A stretch of 64,000 bases of DNA from Nitrospirillum pindoramense (GTDB lineage Bacteria > Pseudomonadota > Alphaproteobacteria > Azospirillales > Azospirillaceae), in NCBI RefSeq assembly GCF_007827955.1, contig NZ_VITR01000007.1, positions 186,001 through 250,000 of the forward strand. Reading direction: 5' to 3'. Every line of letters begins with the position of its first letter. Position 1 is the stretch's first letter. Both the position numbers and the translations under genes were made by a program. Shown piece by piece: positions 59,724 to 64,000 of the stretch. The notes below the pieces were generated by a model. It had not been told where the DNA came from. It searched no databases and worked only from the letters and a program-made list of their open reading frames with translations.

Positions 59724-59936
59724 CCTCGGTTAAGGATCGCCGTCGGCATCACCGCCCTCAACGGGCCGTGACTTGTCCTTATGTGATTCTTTCATCGCGG
59801 ACGAGTAGGGCGCAACAACCACACCCGGAAAATCATTTATTAAATCAAATTTATAATTAACCAAACTTTCGAATTTTCCTTTGGGATCGATTGCATTAGC
59901 GTGCTTTTTTTAGAAAAGCCGAAGACACCGATTCCC

Positions 59937-61985
59937 ATGAACCGTTTCCGAATCCTGCACCGCGTGGTGCTGGCGCTGCTGGTGCCATCGCTGGGCCTGC
60001 TGCTGGCCGCCGTCGTCATCCTGGCGGAAAAGCAGGCCACCGTCTCCCAGATGCAAACCCTGTCGCGGCTGACGCAGCTCGCCACCACGGTCGGCGATCT
60101 GGTGCATGAGATGCAGCGCGAGCGGGGCGCCTCGGCCGTGTTCCTGGGCAGCAAGGGTACGCAGCTCCAGCGGGAACTGCCGGAGCAGCGGGCGCGCACC
60201 GACCAGCGGCGCCGGGCGCTGGAGGCGGCGCTGAAAGGCGACGCCGCCTCCTCGGTCGGCGGCGCGCTGGCCCAGATCCTGGCCGACGCCTCTCAGCGGC
60301 TGACGCAGTTGGATGAGGTGCGGCGCAAGATCGACGGCCTGCAAATTCCCGCCGCTGAGTCGAGCGCCTATTTCACGGCGACGATCCTGCGGCAGTTGGA
60401 CGTCGATATCGAGATTTCGAAGTCGGTGACCAACCCGGACGTGGCGCGGGCGCTGTCGGCCTACGTCAACTTCACCCAGGCCAAGGAACGCGCGGGAGAG
60501 GAGCGGGCGAACGGCGCGCCGGCCTTCGCCGCCGGCAAGTTCGACATGGCCCAATACCGGCGCTTCCTGGGAACGGTCGCTGACGAGGCGACCTATTTCC
60601 GGCTGTTCGCCGCCAGCGCCTCCCCGGAGGACCAGGCGTTCCTGGCCCGCACGGTGACCGGGGAGCCGGTCAGCGAGGTTGAGCGCATGCGCAAGGTCGC
60701 CGTGGAAACCGCCCCCGGCGACGCGCTGGGCGGCATCGAAGGCCCCTACTGGTACAAGACGACCACCGCGCGCATCGACATGATGAAGACGGTCGAGGAC
60801 TACCTGTCCCACAATCTGCTGGCGCAGGGGGACCGCGTTCAGGATGAGGCCAAGGGCGTGCTGTGGACGGCCCTGGCGGCGACGCTGGCGCTGTTCGGCG
60901 TCACCGGCGTGCTCAGCACCGTGATCGTGCGCGACATCACCCGGCCGGTGGCCGGCATGACCCAGGCCATGACCCGCCTGGCGGGCGGCGACCAGTCGGT
61001 CGAGGTGCCCGGCGTCGGCCGCAAGGATGAGATCGGCGACATGGCGGCATCAGTCGAGGTGTTCAAGCGCAAGATGATCGAAGCGGACCGCCTGCGCGCC
61101 GAGCAGGAGTCGATGAAGCGCCGGGCCGAAGAGGAGAAGCGCGCGACCATGACCAAGCTGGCCGACGAGTTCGAGGCCAGCGTGAAGGGCGTGGTCGGCA
61201 CGGTGTCCTCCGCCTCGGCGCAGTTGCAGTCCACGGCGCAGTCCATGTCGTCCACCGCCGCGCAGACCAGCCTGCGGTCCACCGCCGTGGCGGCGGCGGC
61301 CGAACAGGCCTCCGCCAATGTGCAGACGGTCGCCTCGGCGGCGGAGGAGCTGTCCTCCTCCATCGGTGAGATCAGCCGTCATGTGGCGGAGTCGACCCGC
61401 ATCGCCAGCCAGGCGGTGACCGATGCCGGCCGGACCAACACGCAGGTGCAGGCCCTGGCCTCCGCCGCGCAAAAGATCGACGACGTGGTGAAGCTGATCA
61501 ACGGCATCGCCGGCCAGACCAACCTGCTGGCCCTGAACGCGACGATCGAGGCGGCGCGCGCCGGTGAGGCGGGCAAGGGCTTCGCCGTCGTCGCCTCCGA
61601 GGTCAAGCTGCTGGCCACCCAGACCGCCAAGGCGACCGAGGACATCTCGGCCCAGGTCAGGGCCATCCAGCAGGCCACCACCGATTCGGTCAGCGCCATC
61701 GAGGGCATCACCGGCACCATCACCCGCATCAACGAGATCGCGACCACCGTCGCCTCGGCGGTGGAGGAGCAGGGGGCCGCCACCCAGGAAATCGCCCGCA
61801 GCGTCCAGCAGGCCTCTTCCGGCACGGCTGAGGTGGCGACCAACATCACCGCCGTCACCCAGGCGGCCGGGGAGACGGGGGCGGCCTCCAGCCAAGTCCT
61901 GACGGCGGCGGAGGATCTGTCGCGGCAGTCCGACGCGCTGCGCACCCAGGTCGACGCCTTCATCTCCAAGGTGCGCGCGGCTTAA
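59937..61985 (+). CDS. methyl-accepting chemotaxis protein with NIT-type sensor domain
   Basis: 682 aa. First membrane span at about 8-30 (RVVLALLVPSLGLLLAAVVI); periplasmic helical NIT domain about 45-285 (QRERGASAVFLGSKG is the family's N-terminal mark); second span about 300-325; HAMP about 325-385 (ITRPVAGMTQAMTRLAGGD); signalling domain to the end with the tip INGIAGQTNLLALNATIEAA and AGEAGKGFAVVASEVKLLA. NIT domains sense nitrate or nitrite. ATG 59937 chosen over GTG 59901. An AT-rich promoter region (59815-59900) precedes it. Next to fnrN, fitting a role in anaerobic nitrate taxis (inference). Confidence 0.92.
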   Translation: MNRFRILHRVVLALLVPSLGLLLAAVVILAEKQATVSQMQTLSRLTQLATTVGDLVHEMQRERGASAVFLGSKGTQLQRELPEQRARTDQRRRALEAALKGDAASSVGGALAQILADASQRLTQLDEVRRKIDGLQIPAAESSAYFTATILRQLDVDIEISKSVTNPDVARALSAYVNFTQAKERAGEERANGAPAFAAGKFDMAQYRRFLGTVADEATYFRLFAASASPEDQAFLARTVTGEPVSEVERMRKVAVETAPGDALGGIEGPYWYKTTTARIDMMKTVEDYLSHNLLAQGDRVQDEAKGVLWTALAATLALFGVTGVLSTVIVRDITRPVAGMTQAMTRLAGGDQSVEVPGVGRKDEIGDMAASVEVFKRKMIEADRLRAEQESMKRRAEEEKRATMTKLADEFEASVKGVVGTVSSASAQLQSTAQSMSSTAAQTSLRSTAVAAAAEQASANVQTVASAAEELSSSIGEISRHVAESTRIASQAVTDAGRTNTQVQALASAAQKIDDVVKLINGIAGQTNLLALNATIEAARAGEAGKGFAVVASEVKLLATQTAKATEDISAQVRAIQQATTDSVSAIEGITGTITRINEIATTVASAVEEQGAATQEIARSVQQASSGTAEVATNITAVTQAAGETGAASSQVLTAAEDLSRQSDALRTQVDAFISKVRAA

Positions 61986-62046
61986 TCCCCGGCGACTGAA
62001 GGCGGCATTTGCGCGGTCACGATCAAATGCCATTGGCCAAAGCGCG

Positions 62047-62853
62047 TCAGGTCCGGCGGGCGAACGCCGCCACGTCGGCGTCGAAGCGGTGGGGCGCCTC
62101 AAGGAACGGAGCGTGCCCGACGCCATCGTAGAGATGCACCTGCGCCTGCGGCAGGGTTTCCGCCAGCCAGTCGGCCATGGTGGGCAGGATCACGGGGTCC
62201 GACCGGCCATGGATCACCAGGGCGGGGCGGTCTAAGGCCGCCAGGGCGGCACCGTCCCTCTGGCGGCGCATCATGGCCCGCCGCGCCGCCAGGGGCACCG
62301 ACAGGGTGTCGGCCGTCGCCGCCTCCACCTCCTCCCCCTCGCCCAGGGCTTGGGCCAGCGCCTGGGCGCCGCTTTCCTGGGCCGCCAGGTCATCGGACAG
62401 GATGCGCGGGAAATGGGCCTTGGCGGCGGGGCCCAGATAGGGGGCGGCGGCCTTGCCCAGCCGGGGGCAGGCCCCGACGAAAACCGCGCCAGCGATCCCC
62501 TCCGTCCCGAACCCGGCCACATGGTCGGCCAGCACGGCGCCGCCGTAGGACCACCCCACCAGGATCAGATCCGCCAAACCCAAGGCGCGGCGCACGGCCA
62601 TGACGTCCTCGCCCCAGTGCGGGCCGTCGCCATAGGCGGCTGGATCCTCTGGCCGGCCGGATTGGCCATGTCCGCGCAGGTCCAGCGCCAGCAGGCGGAA
62701 CTCCGCCGCCAGGAGGCCGGCGAACTGGGCGCGGAAGGCGCGATGGCTCTGGCCGAAGCCGTGCAGGAACAGGATGGGCCTGCCCTCGGGCACGCCGCCC
62801 TCCGCCACCGCCAGCAGGGTCCCGTCCGCCGCCGTCACCTGATGCAGGATCAT
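62047..62853 (-). CDS. alpha/beta-hydrolase fold protein
   Basis: 268 aa from ATG 62853. Strand order and motifs of the fold: PILFLHGFGQSHRAFRAQFA (oxyanion His-Gly), LLALDLRGHGQSGRPEDPAA, nucleophile elbow LVGWSYGGAVLADHV, Asp in VIHGRSDPVILPTMADWL and His in YDGVGHAPFLEAPHRF. So the Ser-Asp-His triad is complete. Substrate unknown (esterase, lactonase or haloperoxidase-like). Divergent from rlmN. The open frame extends 45 codons upstream but these are Gly/Arg-rich without a ribosome site. Confidence 0.88.
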   Translation of the reverse strand: MILHQVTAADGTLLAVAEGGVPEGRPILFLHGFGQSHRAFRAQFAGLLAAEFRLLALDLRGHGQSGRPEDPAAYGDGPHWGEDVMAVRRALGLADLILVGWSYGGAVLADHVAGFGTEGIAGAVFVGACPRLGKAAAPYLGPAAKAHFPRILSDDLAAQESGAQALAQALGEGEEVEAATADTLSVPLAARRAMMRRQRDGAALAALDRPALVIHGRSDPVILPTMADWLAETLPQAQVHLYDGVGHAPFLEAPHRFDADVAAFARRT

Positions 62854-62986
62854 GGCCCTTGCCTCCCAGCTCTTATGGTCCCCACCCGCGATAGCCGGCC
62901 CCGCCCCCGGACGCAACCCCGCCCCGCGCATTTTTCCCGAGTCCCCCCTTTGACTCGGGGCCGGATCTGGCCCATCTATCGCCGCC

Positions 62987-64000
62987 ATGGGCGTGGAAAA
63001 TCACATGAAGGAATTCGCCCCGCCGCCTCCTCGGGCGGACGGGCGGGTGAACCTGGTCGGCCTCTCGCGGGACGATCTGGAGGCTGAGGTCGCACGGGCC
63101 GGGCTGGAGCGCTTTCGCGCGCGCCAGCTGTGGCACTGGATCTATCATCGCGGCGCCACCGATTTCGCGGTGATGAGCACACTGGCCAAGCCGGTGCGCG
63201 AAAAGCTGGCCGACCTTTACGTCATCGACCGGCCCACCGCGGTGAAGGACCTGAAGAGCGAGGACGGCACGCGCAAGTGGCTGGCCCGCATGCCCGACGG
63301 CCAGGAGATCGAGACCGTCCACATCCCCGAGGAAGACCGCGGCACGCTCTGCGTCTCCTCCCAGGTGGGCTGCACCCTGACCTGCCGCTTCTGCCACACC
63401 GGCACCCAGCGCCTGGTACGCAACCTGGACGCCACCGAGATCGTGGGCCAGGTCATGCTGGCGCGCGACCACCTGGACGAATGGCCGGCCCCGCCCGATG
63501 GGCGCATGCTGAGCAATATCGTCATGATGGGCATGGGCGAGCCGCTGTTCAATTACGCCAACGTCGCCAAGGCGCTGAAGATCGTCATGGATGGCGAGGG
63601 CATCGCCATTTCCAAGCGGCGCATCACCCTGTCCACCTCCGGCGTCGTGCCCATGATGCGCCAGTGCGGCGATGAGCTGGGCGTGAACCTGGCCGTCAGC
63701 CTGCACGCGGTGAATGATGAGCTGCGCGACCGCATCGTGCCGCTGAACCGCAAGTACCCCATCAAGGAACTGATGCAGGCGTGCCGGGACTATCCCGGCC
63801 TGAGCAACGCGCGCCGCATCACCTTCGAATACGTCATGCTGAAGGGCGTGAACGACAGCCTGGCCGACGCGCGCGAGCTGGTGCGCCTGCTGCGCGGCAT
63901 CCCGGCCAAGATCAACCTGATCCCCTTCAACTATTGGCCGGGCGCGCCCTTCGAGTGCTCGACCGATGAGCAGATCACGAAGTTCGCGGACTTCGTGAAC
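62987..64000 (+). CDS. rlmN: dual-specificity RNA methyltransferase RlmN (3' truncated by window edge)
   Basis: Radical-SAM enzyme methylating A2503 of 23S rRNA and A37 of some tRNAs at C2. 338 codons visible, running off the window end in frame. Seen: [40 protein letters not shown] with the radical-SAM C-x3-C-x2-C and the upstream conserved Cys, [43 protein letters not shown] and [13 protein letters not shown]. The C-terminal methyl-carrying Cys lies beyond the window. ATG 62987 or ATG 63005 could be the start; neither has a strong ribosome site. Confidence 0.95.
   Translation, partial: MGVENHMKEFAPPPPRADGRVNLVGLSRDDLEAEVARAGLERFRARQLWHWIYHRGATDFAVMSTLAKPVREKLADLYVIDRPTAVKDLKSEDGTRKWLARMPDGQEIETVHIPEEDRGTLCVSSQVGCTLTCRFCHTGTQRLVRNLDATEIVGQVMLARDHLDEWPAPPDGRMLSNIVMMGMGEPLFNYANVAKALKIVMDGEGIAISKRRITLSTSGVVPMMRQCGDELGVNLAVSLHAVNDELRDRIVPLNRKYPIKELMQACRDYPGLSNARRITFEYVMLKGVNDSLADARELVRLLRGIPAKINLIPFNYWPGAPFECSTDEQITKFADFVN

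Noticed and set aside
59815-59900. An FNR box in the AT-rich promoter region of the chemoreceptor
   Set aside because: ATCAA occurs in the A/T-rich stretch but no TTGAT partner at the correct 4-bp spacing.

Overview
The window is a high-GC chromosomal segment of an alphaproteobacterium, most likely in the Rhodospirillales and close to Azospirillum, Nitrospirillum or Niveispirillum (an inference; no rRNA gene is present). The evidence is a FzlA-type GST-like division protein, aerobic cobaltochelatase CobS/CobT, an FnrN-type regulator, an intracellular PHB depolymerase, the ubiE-ubiB pair, and the order accA / xerD / small membrane protein / aroK-aroB. There is no sign of phage, plasmid, insertion sequence or CRISPR array. 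The content is mostly housekeeping, with a few less familiar stretches.

Layout. 1-8.8 kb: 3' part of leuC, Nudix hydrolase, DUF1178 protein, methyltransferase, four exported or membrane proteins without assigned function, an SDR, fzlA and a GNAT. 8.8-10.1 kb: two tandem paralogous lipoproteins, both 185 aa, starting in a locally AT-rich patch. 10.1-16.7 kb: phaZ, recQ, tRNA-Thr(CGT), a lone phoU, an 840-bp non-coding region with a probable small RNA, and a TerC/YjbE-type membrane protein. 17-25.3 kb: acnA, two Pro/Ala-rich proteins of unknown function, and a hybrid histidine kinase. 25.4-30 kb: an ECF sigma / probable anti-sigma / periplasmic metal-sensor-like operon, divergent from maeB. 30-33.6 kb: phoR-phoU-phoB with a Pho-box-like site and no pst transporter genes. 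33.7-41.3 kb: FAD monooxygenase with divergent AraC regulator, ubiE-ubiB, asd, a small orphan gene, accA. 41.4-51.9 kb: xerD and two upstream exported or membrane proteins, aroK-aroB, DUF2889, bolA, a J-domain protein, cobS-cobT. 52-58.7 kb: murI, the nadA-nadB-nadC cluster behind a nested palindromic operator, an RlmI-type methyltransferase. 58.7-64 kb: fnrN with an FNR box, a nitrate-sensing-type chemoreceptor, an alpha/beta hydrolase and the 5' part of rlmN.

Functional links. phoR, phoU and phoB form a phosphate regulatory unit. nadA, nadB and nadC make the complete aspartate-to-NaMN route and probably share one repressor. aroK-aroB, cobS-cobT, ubiE-ubiB and the sigma operon show overlapping or near-overlapping starts that suggest translational coupling. 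FnrN beside a NIT-domain chemoreceptor suggests control by oxygen and nitrate.

The most unusual signal is a dispersed intergenic element seen just after fzlA, recQ (as an inverted pair) and ubiB. It carries a 6-bp hairpin whose stem sequence differs between copies while pairing and the ATCC loop are kept. That is compensatory change, which points to a selected RNA or DNA structure.
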